Below are positions 18,851-30,026 of a stretch of 64,000 nucleotides of DNA, piece after piece. Each line of letters opens with the position of its first letter. Position 1 is the stretch's first letter. The DNA is from Vibrio mytili (lineage in GTDB: Bacteria > Pseudomonadota > Gammaproteobacteria > Enterobacterales > Vibrionaceae). Made by a program: the position numbers and the translations under genes. The notes under the pieces were generated by a model, which made no database searches, had not been told where the DNA came from, and saw nothing but the letters and a program-made list of their open reading frames with translations. The stretch covers positions 42,671 to 106,670 of the forward strand of contig NZ_JXOK01000050.1 in the NCBI RefSeq assembly GCF_000830505.1. Direction: 5' to 3'.

Positions 18851-21800
18851 ATGTCAGATCCCAAGTTCATCCACCTTCGTATTCACAGTGATTACTCGAT
18901 GGTGGATGGTATCAGTAAAGTTCCACCGTTAGTTAAGAAAGTCGCTGAGCTCGGTATGCCAGCGATGGCGTTGACTGATTTCACCAACTTGTGTGGCTTG
19001 GTCAAGTTCTATGGCAACGCACATGGTTGCGGTGTTAAGCCTATCATCGGTGCCGATTTTAAAATGCAATCTGATGAGTTCGGTGAAGAACTTACGCAGT
19101 TGACTTTGCTAGCAGCAGATAATGTCGGTTATAAAAACCTGACGTTACTTATTTCGAAAGCCTATTTGCGCGGTCATATCCAACATCATCCTGTGATTGA
19201 CAAATCATGGTTAGGAGAAATGTCCGAAGGCTTGATTGTCTTGTCTGGGGGCAAAAGCGGTGAAATCGGACGTGGATTGCTCAAAGGCAACAACAAGATC
19301 GTCGAAAACTGTGTCGATTTTTACCAGCAGTACTTTCCAGATCGATTCTATTTGGAATTGACTCGTACTGGCCGTCCAGATGAGGAAACCTATCTCCATT
19401 TTGCAGTCGAGTTGGCTGAACAAAAAGATCTGCCAGTTGTTGCGACCAACGAAGTGGTGTTTCTTAGCGCCGATCTGTTTGATGCGCATGAAATCCGTGT
19501 CGCAATCCACGATGGTTACACGTTAGAAGACCCACGCAGGCCAAAAAACTACAGTCCACAGCAATATCTCCGTACCGAAGAGGAGATGTGCGAGCTGTTT
19601 GCGGATATACCGGAAGCGTTGGAAAATAGTGTCGAAATCGCTAAGCGCTGTAATGTCACAGTGCGCCTTGGCGAATACTTCCTACCAGCCTTCCCAACCG
19701 AAGGGATGAAAGAGACCGAATTTTTGGTCATGAAATCGCGAGAAGGCTGGAAGAGCGTTTAGAGTTTTTGTTCCCTAATGAAGAAGAGCGTAAGCAGCGC
19801 CGTCCAGAATATGACGAACGTCTTCAAATCGAGCTGGACGTTATCAACCAAATGGGGTTTCCCGGCTACTTCTTGATCGTAATGGAGTTTATCCAGTGGT
19901 CGAAAGATAACGATATTCCGGTTGGTCCAGGTCGTGGTTCGGGTGCGGGTTCGTTGGTGGCTTATGCGCTTAAAATCACCGATCTCGATCCGCTTGAATA
20001 CGATTTGCTGTTCGAACGTTTCTTGAACCCTGAGCGTGTTTCCATGCCCGACTTCGACGTCGATTTCTGTATGGATAAACGTGACCGAGTGATTGACCAC
20101 GTTGCCGAGATGTATGGTCGTGATGCGGTATCACAGATTATCACCTTTGGTACCATGGCGGCAAAAGCGGTTATACGAGACGTAGGTCGTGTGCTTGGGC
20201 ATCCGTTTGGCTTTGTTGACCGTATTTCTAAGTTGATTCCGCCCGATCCGGGCATGACGCTGGATAAGGCCTTCAAGGCCGAACCTGCGCTGCCAGAGCT
20301 TTATGAAGCCGATGAGGAGGTCAAAGAACTCATCGACATGTGCCATATTTTGGAAGGTTGTACGCGAAATGCTGGTAAGCACGCGGGTGGTGTGGTTATT
20401 TCGCCCACTACTATTACCGACTTTGCACCAATTTATGCCGATGCAGAAGGGCACTTTCCAGTCACCCAGTTTGATAAAAATGATGTCGAAACGGCGGGAT
20501 TGGTAAAGTTTGACTTCTTGGGCTTACGTACACTGACCATCATTGACTGGGCACTTGGCCTGATCAACCCGCGTTTGGAACGTGAAGGCAAAGATCCCGT
20601 TCGTATCGAATCGATACCTCTGGAAGATCCCGCCTCGTTCCGTTTGCTGCAAAACTCAGAAACGACCGCGGTATTCCAGCTGGAATCACGGGGTATGAAA
20701 GAACTGATCAAGCGCCTTCAGCCTGACTGTTTTGAAGACATCATCGCACTGGTGGCATTGTTTCGCCCGGGGCCTTTGCAATCTGGCATGGTAGATAACT
20801 TCATTGACCGTAAGCATGGTCGAGAAGCGATCTCCTACCAGATGAAACTTGGCAACACGAATCTCTTAAAGAAACACTCGATCCGACTTACGGCATCATT
20901 TTGTATCAAGAGCAGGTCATGCAGATCGCACAGATTCTGGCGGGCTATACGCTCGGTGGTGCGGATATGCTGCGTCGTGCTATGGGTAAGAAAAAACCCG
21001 AAGAAATGGCCAAGCAACGTGCTATCTTTGAAGAAGGCGCGATAAAAAACGGTGTTGATGGCGAGTTGGCGATGAAAATCTTCGACTTGGTAGAGAAGTT
21101 TGCCGGTTATGGCTTTAACAAGTCGCACTCCGCCGCATATGCATTGGTGTCTTATCAAACGCTCTGGCTGAAAACGCATTATCCTGCTGAGTTCATGGCA
21201 GCGGTGATGACCGCGGATATGGACAACACCGAAAAGGTTGTCGGGTTGGTGGATGAATGTTTCCGCATGAAGCTCACAGTCTTACCGCCTGACATCAATT
21301 CAGGTTTGTATCGGTTTAATGTTGATGAAGACGGTGCCATCGTTTACGGTATCGGTGCCATCAAAGGGGTTGGTGAAGGTCCAATCGATGCGATATTAGA
21401 AGCAAGGAACAAAGGCGGGTACTTTAAAGACCTGTTTGATTTCTGTGCTCGTGTTGACTTAAAGCGGGTGAACAAGCGCGTGATTGAAAAGCTGATCTAC
21501 GCTGGTGCATTAGATAGACTCGGTCCACACCGAGCGGCAATGATGGCATCTTTGAACGACGCGGTGAAAGCGGCCAGCCAACACCACCAAGCTGAGGCGT
21601 TTGGCCAAACTGATATGTTTGGGGTGTTAACCGATGCGCCTGATGAAGTGGAGCACAAATACACTCAAGTTCCGGCGTGGCCAGAAAAGGTGTGGTTAGA
21701 AGGCGAGCGTGATACGCTAGGCCTATATTTGACCGGACATCCCATTAACGCCTATTTAAAGGAACTTAATAAATACACCAGTTGTCGACTTAAAGATGCG

Positions 21801-22328
21801 ACCCCAACACGTCGCGACCAGTCGGTAACGGTTGCAGGGTTAGTGATCGCTGCTCGAGTGATGACAACCAAGCGCGGAACTCGCATCGGTCTCATGACAC
21901 TAGATGACCGCAGTGGACGTATGGAAGTGATGTTGTTCTCTGATGCGCTTGATAGATATGCTGAACTGCTAGAAAAAGACAAAATTTTGGTGATTTCTGG
22001 ACAGGTCAGCTTTGATGACTTCAACGGTGGGCTTAAAATGTCGGCGCGTGAAGTTATGGATCTCGGCAGCGCGCGTGAAAAGTACGCGCGTGGCTTGTCG
22101 GTATCGATAGATGCAACTCAGATCTCTGATCAATTTTTTGATCAGTTCAGTCGTATTTTAGAGCCGCACAAAGCCGGAACCGTACCCGTCAATGTATACT
22201 ACCAGCGTGCCGACGCCAGAGCGCGGTTAACATTGGGCACCGAGTGGCGAGTAACGCCAAGTGATACACTAATCGACGATTTAAAACAGCTGCTTGGTAA
22301 AAGCCAAGTAGAACTCGAATTTAACTAA
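18851..22328 (+). CDS. dnaE: DNA polymerase III subunit alpha DnaE (two one-base frameshifts)
   Basis: Replicative polymerase subunit. The N-terminal PHP domain begins [13 protein letters not shown]; the palm catalytic aspartates are in [14 protein letters not shown] (about residues 400-410); the C-terminal OB and tau-binding regions follow. The frame slips twice. Near 19747, GGCTGGAAG should encode G-L-E-E-R and one C or T is missing. Near 20838, TACCAGATG should be TACCCAGATG (Y-P-D-E) and one C is missing. With both restored, 1159 residues result, normal for Vibrio. The gene is essential, so two independent real breaks are implausible. Its proofreading partner dnaQ is at 31.4 kb. Confidence 0.93.
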
Positions 22329-22373
22329 AATTCAGCGCAATGTGTTAGACGCTGAGTCAACAAGGATTCATAG

Positions 22374-23333
22374 ATGAGCCTAAACTTTCTTGAATTTGAA
22401 AAGCCAATTGCAGAATTAGAAGCAAAAATCGAAGCCCTACGTGACGTTTCGCGCCACGGCGGTGATGCTGCGGTTGACCTAGATAAAGAAATCGAACAGC
22501 TTGAGAAGAAAAGCCTAGAACTGAAGAAGAAAACCTTCAGTAACCTAGGTGCATGGGAAACTGCTCAATTGGCTCGTCACCCATTACGTCCTTACACGTT
22601 GGACTACATTCGCTATGCATTCGAAGAGTTTGATGAATTAGCGGGCGATCGTGCATTTGCTGATGACAAAGCGATTGTGGGGGGGATGGCGCGTTTAGAA
22701 GGCCGTCCTGTCATGATCATTGGTCATCAAAAGGGTCGCGAGACTAAAGAAAAAGTAAAACGTAATTTTGGTATGCCAAAACCGGAAGGTTACCGCAAAG
22801 CACTGCGCTTAATGCAAATGGCTGAGCGTTTCAACATGCCTATCATTACATTCATCGATACGGCAGGCGCATACCCTGGTGTGGGTGCTGAAGAGCGTGG
22901 TCAGTCTGAGGCTATCGCAAAAAACTTGAAAGTAATGTCAGGGTTAAAAGTACCGGTCATTTGTAATGTGGTTGGTGAAGGCGGTTCTGGTGGTGCACTA
23001 GCGATCGGTGTCGGTGATTACGTGAACATGCTTCAGTACTCAACCTACTCGGTGATTTCTCCTGAAGGTTGTGCATCTATCTTGTGGCGTGATTCAGATA
23101 AGGCACCACAAGCAGCAGATGCGATGGGTTTGACCGCTCCGCGTCTTAAAGAGCTTGAGCTTATCGACGAAATCATCGAGGAGCCACTGGGCGGTGCACA
23201 CCGCGATCATGCTCAAATGGCTGAGAACATGAAAGCCACTTTGCTTCGCCAGCTAGAAGATCTCGAGCAGTTGGATGAAGACTCACTGCGTGAACGTCGT
23301 TACCAGCGCCTAATGAGCTACGGTTACTGCTGA
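22374..23333 (+). CDS. accA: Acetyl-CoA carboxylase carboxyltransferase subunit alpha
   Basis: Transfers the carboxyl group from carboxybiotin to acetyl-CoA, giving malonyl-CoA for fatty acid synthesis, as an alpha2beta2 complex with AccD. 319 residues, the family length. It starts [20 protein letters not shown] with a helical N-terminus; crotonase-like core segments include [20 protein letters not shown] and [17 protein letters not shown]. It follows dnaE in the conserved order and is ended by a strong terminator. Confidence 0.97.
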   Translation: MSLNFLEFEKPIAELEAKIEALRDVSRHGGDAAVDLDKEIEQLEKKSLELKKKTFSNLGAWETAQLARHPLRPYTLDYIRYAFEEFDELAGDRAFADDKAIVGGMARLEGRPVMIIGHQKGRETKEKVKRNFGMPKPEGYRKALRLMQMAERFNMPIITFIDTAGAYPGVGAEERGQSEAIAKNLKVMSGLKVPVICNVVGEGGSGGALAIGVGDYVNMLQYSTYSVISPEGCASILWRDSDKAPQAADAMGLTAPRLKELELIDEIIEEPLGGAHRDHAQMAENMKATLLRQLEDLEQLDEDSLRERRYQRLMSYGYC

Positions 23334-23381
23334 GCTCTGACAAGATAACGGATAAATTTTTCTGAAATCGAGTTAGAATAG

Positions 23382-23412
23382 AAAGGGTTGGATGTATGTC
23401 CAACCCTTTTTT
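23382..23412 (+). terminator. Terminator after accA
   Basis: AAAGGGTTGGA (23382-23392) pairs with TCCAACCCTTT (23399-23409), followed by more T: an 11-bp perfect stem with a 6-nt loop. It closes the long rightward block before tilS. Confidence 0.88.
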
Positions 23413-23430
23413 ATATCGATTGGATGAATT

Positions 23431-24747
23431 ATGGAATCGCTTTACCAGCACTTTGTTCATGTTTTAAGCCAACATTATCAACCGAATACTAATATTACAT
23501 TGGCATTCAGTGGTGGTGTTGACTCTCGCCTATTGTTGGCCCTCTTAAGTCGCTATCAACATGAGCACTCAGTATCTTGTCGTGCGGTTTATGTGCATCA
23601 CGGTTTAAGTAACAATGCCGATAAATGGGCCGAAAAGTGCTTATTGTGGGCTCAGCAAGCCGGTATCGCCTGTTCGGTAGAGCATGTGCAGATTGATACC
23701 ACTCTTGGAGAAAGCCTCGAGCTCCAGGCCCGTGAAGCACGTTATCAAGCCTTAGCTGCATACGTTCACAAGGGCGATCTCCTGCTTACGGGTCAGCATG
23801 CCGACGATCAAGTGGAAACATTTTTACTGGCACTTAAGCGTGGTAGTGGCCCAAAAGGACTTGCCTCTATGGCGGAAAGCATGCCTTATGCTGGTGGTAC
23901 TTTAGTTCGCCCATTGCTGAGCATACGACGGGAGCAGATTGAGTCTGCAGCCGCTAATCTTCAGTTAGATTGGGTTGAAGATGAGAGTAATCAAGATACG
24001 CGTTTCGACCGTAATTTTTTGCGCCATCATATTGTGCCTCAATTGTCTAAACGTTGGCCAGGCCTCCATCAAGCCGTTCAACGAAGTGCTACTTTATGTG
24101 CACAACAAGAGTCTCTTCTGGATGAATTACTTGAGGCAACGTTTGCTCGCACCCTCCAAACAGATATGAGTCTGGATATCGCAGAGCTGACAGCGCATAG
24201 TGAGCTCGCAAGGGCGCGTCTTATTCGCATGTGGTTCGCAAAGATGCGTGTTCAAATGCCTACTCAAGTTCAATTGCAGTTGATTTGGCAACAAGTGGCA
24301 TTAGCGCAGCAAGATGCCAACCCACAGCTTAAGTTGAAAGCAGGGGAAGTCCGTCGATTCAAAGGCAAGTTGTATTGGGTGGATGAAAGTCGAGATGTTA
24401 GCGGATGGCAAAGTCCAATCCAAATTAATACAGAACTCAAGCTTCCAAATAATCTCGGAGAGTTGCTGTTAACGTCATCATCAACTCAGCCAAACATTGC
24501 ATTTCCGCCTCAACCCGAACGCTTAAGAGTGACCTTTAACCCCGAGGGCTTATCGGCACACCCAACGACACGCGTGCATAGCCGTAAACTGAAAAAACTC
24601 TTTCAAGAGTATGAGGTACCTAGCTGGCAGCGTCGTCAAACACCAATCCTCATGTATCAGGATCAAGTTGTAGCCGTAGCAGGGCTGTTTGTCGATCGTG
24701 CGTTTAGTGGACAAGACGGTGAACTGATCTGGCGCAAGTATTTGTAA
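23431..24747 (+). CDS. tilS: tRNA(Ile)-lysidine synthase TilS
   Basis: Modifies C34 of the AUA-reading tRNA-Ile to lysidine with ATP, so the tRNA decodes AUA rather than AUG. The 438-residue product has the PP-loop ATPase motif FSGGVDSRLL (about residues 26-35), HHGLSNNAD and GQHADDQVETFLL, then the C-terminal TilS substrate-binding domains ending GELIWRKYL. It lies just after the accA terminator, so it probably has its own promoter in a short gap. Confidence 0.94.
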   Translation: MESLYQHFVHVLSQHYQPNTNITLAFSGGVDSRLLLALLSRYQHEHSVSCRAVYVHHGLSNNADKWAEKCLLWAQQAGIACSVEHVQIDTTLGESLELQAREARYQALAAYVHKGDLLLTGQHADDQVETFLLALKRGSGPKGLASMAESMPYAGGTLVRPLLSIRREQIESAAANLQLDWVEDESNQDTRFDRNFLRHHIVPQLSKRWPGLHQAVQRSATLCAQQESLLDELLEATFARTLQTDMSLDIAELTAHSELARARLIRMWFAKMRVQMPTQVQLQLIWQQVALAQQDANPQLKLKAGEVRRFKGKLYWVDESRDVSGWQSPIQINTELKLPNNLGELLLTSSSTQPNIAFPPQPERLRVTFNPEGLSAHPTTRVHSRKLKKLFQEYEVPSWQRRQTPILMYQDQVVAVAGLFVDRAFSGQDGELIWRKYL

Positions 24748-24803
24748 AGTCTCTCAGATTATATTGATACGACAGGAGCAATCGTGAATGGCTAAGGAAA
24801 ATT

Positions 24804-25130
24804 ATGAACAAATGGATAGCGAATAAATGGGTAGTGAACAGTCTGGTGGCTTTGGCTCTACTCAGTGGTCAAGCATTTGCCAGCGGCGATGTCGAAGCCG
24901 GAAAGGCTAAGTCTGGGGTGTGTGTGGCTTGCCACGGCGCTGATGGTGTTGCGGTGATTCCCGGTTATCCTAATCTCAAAGGGCAAAATGAGCAATACCT
25001 ACTCAATGCAATGAAAGCGTACAAAAACAAACAGCGAGCAGGTGGAATGGCTGCGGTTATGCAAGTCCAGGCTTCAATCCTCTCCGAGAGTGATATGGCT
25101 AATTTGGCCGCGTATTATTCGAGCCTTTGA
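24804..25130 (+). CDS. Small periplasmic class I cytochrome c
   Basis: The 108-residue product has a signal peptide (hydrophobic [16 protein letters not shown], cleaved near AFASG) and one heme-binding CVACH motif in [11 protein letters not shown]. Likely axial Met is in the GGMAAVM region. It resembles the short c5/c553-type electron carriers common in Vibrio. ATG 24804 follows AAGGAAAA. It stands alone between tilS and glnB, and its redox partner cannot be read from context. Function beyond electron transfer is not claimed. Confidence 0.85.
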   Translation: MNKWIANKWVVNSLVALALLSGQAFASGDVEAGKAKSGVCVACHGADGVAVIPGYPNLKGQNEQYLLNAMKAYKNKQRAGGMAAVMQVQASILSESDMANLAAYYSSL

Positions 25131-25272
25131 TAGCTAGCCCTCAGGCGTTGTTGATTTTTTTAAATTGCGAGAGGCTCTGTGACTAATGATCAAATAAATG
25201 TTACTAAAATGAGTATATTTAGTTCTTGATGGAGAGAAATATTGAATGTTGTGGGCCGCTAAACGATAATAA

Positions 25273-25288
25273 GCGCAAACGACTGAAG
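25273..25288 (+). promoter_or_regulatory. Possible degenerate PurR operator upstream of glnB
   Basis: GCGCAAACGACTGAAG has a perfect left half (CGCAAACG) of the PurR consensus ACGCAAACGTTTGCGT but a poor right half (10 of 16 matches overall). E. coli glnB is known to be PurR-repressed, which makes the site more plausible. It ends 14 bp before the glnB start. Confidence 0.35.
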
Positions 25289-25293
25289 TTTAA

Positions 25294-25641
<348 letters not shown>

Positions 25642-25693
25642 TATCAGCATTATATGGTCATGTTATAGGCTAAGATAAAAAATTGATTAAGCT

Positions 25694-25719
25694 AAAAGGG
25701 AGCCCGCGGCTCCCTTTTT
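25694..25719 (+). terminator. Terminator after glnB
   Basis: AAAAGGGAGCC (25694-25704) pairs perfectly with GGCTCCCTTTT (25708-25718), with a CGC loop and a T run. Confidence 0.85.
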
Positions 25720-25749
25720 GTTTCAGGTTACATATTTCAAGGTAGCATT

Positions 25750-26598
25750 ATGTTTAAGCGTTTTTTTCTGGCGTTAGCGTTTCTTATGTTCGCCGCTGTT
25801 GTAAGTTTTCAAATAATCTTTACTGTACCTGAACATCCTCAGATTGTTACCCAGAAAGGGAGTCAAGTGACTGAAAATATTCAGTGTATGGAATTTGATG
25901 ATTCGCACTTTCTAGATAAAAATGGTGAGATAAATGTTTTGATCTGGAATATTTATAAGCAGAACAAACAGAACTGGCAACGTGCATTAACCGCGCTGTC
26001 TTCCGATAGACAGCTATTGCTGTTGCAAGAGGCCAGCATGACTGACAGGTTTAAACAGTGGTTAGTGGATGGTCATTGGATGAGCAATCAGGTCAGCGCG
26101 TTTAAAGCGTTAGGAAGTGGGGCTGGTGTGATCAGCATTGCTCAGGCTCTGCCTATCAAAGCGTGTGCTTATACGTCGAGAGAACCTTGGTTAAGGCTGC
26201 CAAAGTCAGCGCTGTATAGCCAATATCGTTTGAGCAATGGCGACTTACTTGCCGTCATCAATGTCCATGCGATTAATTTTACGCTAGGAACCGAGGAGTA
26301 TTTGTCGCAGCTTACGACATTAGAGGTGCTTTTGAACCAACACGAGGGGCCAGTTCTGTTTGCTGGTGACTTTAATAGTTGGAGTGAAGAGCGGATAGCC
26401 GCAATGAAGCTCGCATTGCAAGAAGCGGAATTAAAAGAGGCGAACTTTGTTCCAGATCATCGTACTCAGTTCGTTACTGGTCAGCCCTTAGACCATGTTT
26501 TTTACCGTGGCTTAGTGCTTAAAAACGCGAAAGCGCCGCAGAGCGACGCTTCCGATCATAATCCATTGTTGGTGTCATTTTCGTTGCAGCAACAGTGA
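25750..26598 (+). CDS. Endonuclease/exonuclease/phosphatase-fold protein (YafD-like)
   Basis: 282 residues with an N-terminal membrane anchor or signal (FFLALAFLMFAAVVSFQIIF). The EEP core is intact: WNIYK (about residue 67), QEASM (about 93), NVHAINF, GDFNSW (about 200), DHVFYRG and the final SDHNPLLV catalytic motif. YafD-like proteins of this type occur near the gloB-yafS-rnhA-dnaQ locus in enterobacteria, which matches the neighbourhood a few kb downstream. Substrate unknown. ATG 25750 is just after the glnB terminator. Confidence 0.8.
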   Translation: MFKRFFLALAFLMFAAVVSFQIIFTVPEHPQIVTQKGSQVTENIQCMEFDDSHFLDKNGEINVLIWNIYKQNKQNWQRALTALSSDRQLLLLQEASMTDRFKQWLVDGHWMSNQVSAFKALGSGAGVISIAQALPIKACAYTSREPWLRLPKSALYSQYRLSNGDLLAVINVHAINFTLGTEEYLSQLTTLEVLLNQHEGPVLFAGDFNSWSEERIAAMKLALQEAELKEANFVPDHRTQFVTGQPLDHVFYRGLVLKNAKAPQSDASDHNPLLVSFSLQQQ

Positions 26599-26640
26599 GA
26601 TGACACCCAGATACGGCTTTTCTCTGCAGCCACTATGTAA

Positions 26641-27327
26641 CTAAGTGACAACGATGTAGGCTGCCCATGCCAGATAAAATACAACCCATGGCAGGCTAGC
26701 GATGACAAGCGCTTGTCCGCGCTCAAACTCCGTCCAGGTCAGCACCACACCGTAACCCAAGACAATGTACCAAGGCAGTAAAAGAGGAAGCGAGCTGGCA
26801 AAGTGACACCATTCATTGGTCAACGGTAGCTTTAACAGGCCGTTTAAGCTGTTAAGATCTGCTGCATATGTCATGACCTCGCCGTACTTAAGCAGCAAGC
26901 TGGCATAGCTAGCGATATCGCCCAAAACCGCTGGAAATAGGATGGCACAAGAGGCGGCAAACCATTTCCAGTATCCGTATTGCTGTTGGCTCGATTTGGT
27001 GGCTAAAAAGAACCAGAGCGCCAGCAAAAGGAGTGAAGCAAAGCGATTTACCACATCATTGATGATCGCTCCCGCCATCAAGGTATTGGGTTCCAGCAAT
27101 TCCACTTGTTGCGGGTCAATTTGCTGAAACTGATTCGCAAGCTGATTACTTAACCAAGTAAAGTCGACATTTGAGAAGTACGCTCCCCAGAATAGGAATG
27201 GACTGATCATCAAGACGATGAAAGGTTGCCATCCCCATCCCCCATGCTGGTATAACGCCAAAAAACAAGAGGTTGGAGAGCGAAAAATGTCCAACAACAT
27301 CACGAGAGGGTTGTTTGATGGTTTCAT
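26641..27327 (-). CDS. Yip1-domain integral membrane protein
   Basis: 228 residues with about five hydrophobic segments (for example PFIVLMISPFLFWGAYF, FASLLLLALWFFLA, LLLPWYIVLGYGVVL and the C-terminal VIASLPWVVFYLAWAAYIVV). The N-terminal NPLVMLLDIFRSP is typical of bacterial Yip1 proteins. Function unknown. Its ATG overlaps the mltD stop by 4 nt (ATGA), so it is translationally coupled to mltD. No clear terminator separates it from the convergent EEP gene. Confidence 0.7.
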   Translation of the reverse strand: MKPSNNPLVMLLDIFRSPTSCFLALYQHGGWGWQPFIVLMISPFLFWGAYFSNVDFTWLSNQLANQFQQIDPQQVELLEPNTLMAGAIINDVVNRFASLLLLALWFFLATKSSQQQYGYWKWFAASCAILFPAVLGDIASYASLLLKYGEVMTYAADLNSLNGLLKLPLTNEWCHFASSLPLLLPWYIVLGYGVVLTWTEFERGQALVIASLPWVVFYLAWAAYIVVT

Positions 27328-28907
27328 GCACTTACCTTGGTTACATCAACATACAATTTGAGCTTTTGCCCTGGTTGTAGGTATTTACCTTTTGGCAATG
27401 AGTTCCATTTTACGATGTCGTTAGTCTTCACTTTAAACTTACTCGCAATCGCGCTGATCGTATCTCCCGAACGAACGCTATAGAACACAGTGCGAACCGT
27501 GCTCTTGCTGGATGCTTGTTTCCAAATAACGATTTTTTGACCTTTTTTAAGTGTGTCTTTGGGGCCCATGCCATTCCATTTGGCGAGAGACTTATAGGAC
27601 ACATGGTTGTCATGCGCAATGGACCATAAACTTTCACCAGATTGAACAACGTGGGTGAGTTTAAACTGACCACGGACGGTTGATTGGATCTTGCTCAAGC
27701 GGTTATCAGCAGACAACGCGTATTGAGAGTCATCTTTAGTCGAGGTCGGGATCATCAGGTATTGACCGATACGGATATTGTCTCCGGAAAGGCCATTTGC
27801 ACGACGAATGACATTGACTGTTGTGCCGTATTTTCTTGCCAGTACACCAAGTGAATCGCCGGATTTAACTTTGTAGCGTGCCACTTTCATGCCTTTCCCA
27901 CGGTTCTCTTCCACTTGAGCCAAAAACGCTTGTTTCTTCTCAATAGGAATAAGTAATTCATGAGGGCCATTCGGTGAGGTAGACCATTGGTTGTAAGCCG
28001 GGTTATAGCTTTGCAGTTCCTTAACACTAATACCCGCGTATTTCGCCGCGATCGCTAAATCCAACTGTTCTTGTGGATCGACCTTTGCTAATACTGGCTG
28101 ATTGTCGATAGTAGGGATGTGAAGGCCGTATTTATCTTGATTTGCAATGACATCAGCAAGCGCTAAAAGTTTTGGCACGTAACTGCTGGTCTCTTTCGGT
28201 AAGTCGAGTGAGAAAAAGTCGATGGGTTTACCAAGCTTGCGATTTTTACGGATTGCTCGTGACACGCGACCACCGCCACTGTTGTACGCAGCGATAGCGT
28301 GCTCCCAACTGCCGTCAAAACGTTTGTTCAATTGCTCTAAGTAATCCAAAGCAGCATCTGTAGAAGCGGCAACGTCACGGCGTCCGTCATACCAGTAATT
28401 CTGTTCCAATCCCATCATTTTTCCGGTACCAGGCACAAACTGCCACAATCCAGCCGCGCTACCGTGCGAATAGGCAAAGGCATCGAAAGAGCTTTCAACC
28501 ACAGGCAATAGTGCTAATTCCATCGGAAGGCCTCGCTCCTCTATACGTTCTGTGATCATATAAAGAAACGGCTTGGCACGCTCAGAAACCACCTTAAGGT
28601 GGTTTGGGTGCTTTAAATACCACGTACGGTAATAGTTGACGGTTTTGTTGTCAGGAATATCCATTTCAAGTTGCATTGCAATACGTTGCCACACATCTTC
28701 TTGATCCTGAGGAGAAAGCACTTTTGGCGTTAACTTGACGATTTTTTTCTTCGTCACCGTTTGCTTCGTTTTAGCTTCCGCTTTCGCTGCTTGTTTTGCA
28801 GCAAGCTCCGCTTTGTTGGTTTCTGGGGTTGCTGTTGTTGATTCTGGAGAGGTCACTTGACAACCAGAAAGCAATAACACCAACGCCAAACTGTACTTCA
28901 AACGCAT
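27324..28907 (-). CDS. mltD: Membrane-bound lytic murein transglycosylase D
   Basis: Outer-membrane lipoprotein that cleaves peptidoglycan glycan strands, forming 1,6-anhydro ends. 527 residues: a lipobox LLLSGC near residue 16, a Lys/Ala-rich linker, a lytic transglycosylase SLT domain (about 100-250) with the catalytic Glu in LLPVVESSFDAFAYSHGSAAGL-type sequence, and three LysM domains toward the C-terminus (beginning around YKVKSGDSLG, HVVQSGESLW and YSVRSGDTIS). It sits downstream of gloB on the same strand, as in E. coli. Confidence 0.94.
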   Translation of the reverse strand: MRLKYSLALVLLLSGCQVTSPESTTATPETNKAELAAKQAAKAEAKTKQTVTKKKIVKLTPKVLSPQDQEDVWQRIAMQLEMDIPDNKTVNYYRTWYLKHPNHLKVVSERAKPFLYMITERIEERGLPMELALLPVVESSFDAFAYSHGSAAGLWQFVPGTGKMMGLEQNYWYDGRRDVAASTDAALDYLEQLNKRFDGSWEHAIAAYNSGGGRVSRAIRKNRKLGKPIDFFSLDLPKETSSYVPKLLALADVIANQDKYGLHIPTIDNQPVLAKVDPQEQLDLAIAAKYAGISVKELQSYNPAYNQWSTSPNGPHELLIPIEKKQAFLAQVEENRGKGMKVARYKVKSGDSLGVLARKYGTTVNVIRRANGLSGDNIRIGQYLMIPTSTKDDSQYALSADNRLSKIQSTVRGQFKLTHVVQSGESLWSIAHDNHVSYKSLAKWNGMGPKDTLKKGQKIVIWKQASSKSTVRTVFYSVRSGDTISAIASKFKVKTNDIVKWNSLPKGKYLQPGQKLKLYVDVTKVSA

Positions 28908-29230
28908 GAAATCAGCCTCGTTAGGGCCTTGTTATCTTCTCCTGCATGTCGCGCAGTCTGAGCTACGTGGCAGTTGTGAGATAATAGACATCTTGTAAAC
29001 ATTAACGACAGAGGCGAACCTCTATCAAATACTGTTCGCGACCCGCAACGGCTGATACATAAGTAAGCCGTTACACTGGGTAAGCTGTGGCTTTTGAGCG
29101 GAACAATATGCAAGTGGGAGAAGTTCAACTAGATTTACATCTCCCTAAACGTAAGAGAAGCGCCAGTGGCGCTTCTCGAAAATCAGACAAGATGATACTG
29201 AGGTCTTGTAAACTTACAAGCAAAAATTGG
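28908..29230. other. mltD-gloB intergenic region with a 10-bp hairpin
   Basis: A perfect stem, GAGAAGCGCC (29155-29164) with GGCGCTTCTC (29168-29177), lies about 55 bp after the gloB stop and may end gloB transcription, but it has no good T run in either direction. A smaller AGAGG/CCTCT stem is at 29010-29023. The mltD promoter must lie here; I could not place it. A 76-codon leftward open frame over 28898-29128 shows no protein-like sequence. Confidence 0.5.
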
Positions 29231-29988
29231 TTAAAATTCGTTCTTCCACGCACGTAAAGCGGTAAAAACTGAGCATGGGTCGCTGTTTTTAATACGATTT
29301 GCAACGGATTTGATGACTTCTGAATTTGTTGTTCGCAAAAATGGGTTGATCCATTTTTCTTTGCGTAAAGTGGTGGGAAGGGTAGGAATATTGCGTGCGC
29401 GCAGCCGATTAACTTCATCTCGGTATTGGCGTAGTTGCTCATTGTCAGGCTCTACTGCAAGGGCAAAAGCAACGTTACTGGCGGTATACTCGTGAGCGCA
29501 AAATACCTGAGTCTCTTCTGGTAACGAGGCAATTTTGCTGAGCGATTCGAACATCTGTTCTGGTGTGCCTTCAAAAATACGTCCACAGCCTGCTGAAAAA
29601 AGGACGTCACCGCAAAACAGTTTGCTGTCTCCTACATAACCGATATGACCTAATGTGTGGCCTGGTAAGCCGAGAACCATAAATATTTCACCAAATAGTT
29701 CTAACTTGTCACCTTCCTCCATTGGGGTGGTTAAGGTTGGGATAGGTTCGGCTTTCGGGCCAACCACTGTTACTTTCGGAAAAGCACGAACTAAGTCTGA
29801 AACACCACCAATGTGATCGTTGTGGTGGTGTGTAATCAGGATAGCTTCTAAAGTTAACTCGTTGGCTTGCAAATACTCCAATACGGGTTTTGCGTCGCCG
29901 GATCGACAACAGCACAACGCTTATCGCTATTTTGTATTAGCCAGATGTAATTATCATTAAATGCGGGTATGCTTTTGATCTCTAACAC
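29231..29988 (-). CDS. gloB: Hydroxyacylglutathione hydrolase (glyoxalase II), one-base frameshift
   Basis: Hydrolyses S-D-lactoylglutathione to lactate and glutathione, the second step of methylglyoxal detoxification. Reverse-strand GTG at 29988 gives [18 protein letters not shown], the family N-terminus. The frame slips near 29898-29899, where GATCCGGCGACGC should be GATCCGGGCGACGC (D-P-G-D-A). After it comes the metallo-beta-lactamase motif [10 protein letters not shown]. Restored length is 252 residues, normal for Vibrio. It is divergent from yafS. A run contraction by sequencing error is the simplest explanation. Confidence 0.9.
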
Positions 29989-30026
29989 GATTCGTTCTCC
30001 GTCACCCATTATTAGTCAGGTGGTTA

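Noticed and set aside
19768..22328. Two additional polymerase genes after a short dnaE
   Set aside because: The three open frames are consecutive parts of one DnaE separated by one-base deletions.
28898..29128. A 76-codon leftward open frame between mltD and gloB
   Set aside because: No SD, no recognisable protein pattern, and Cys/Arg/His/Ser-rich composition typical of non-coding DNA.
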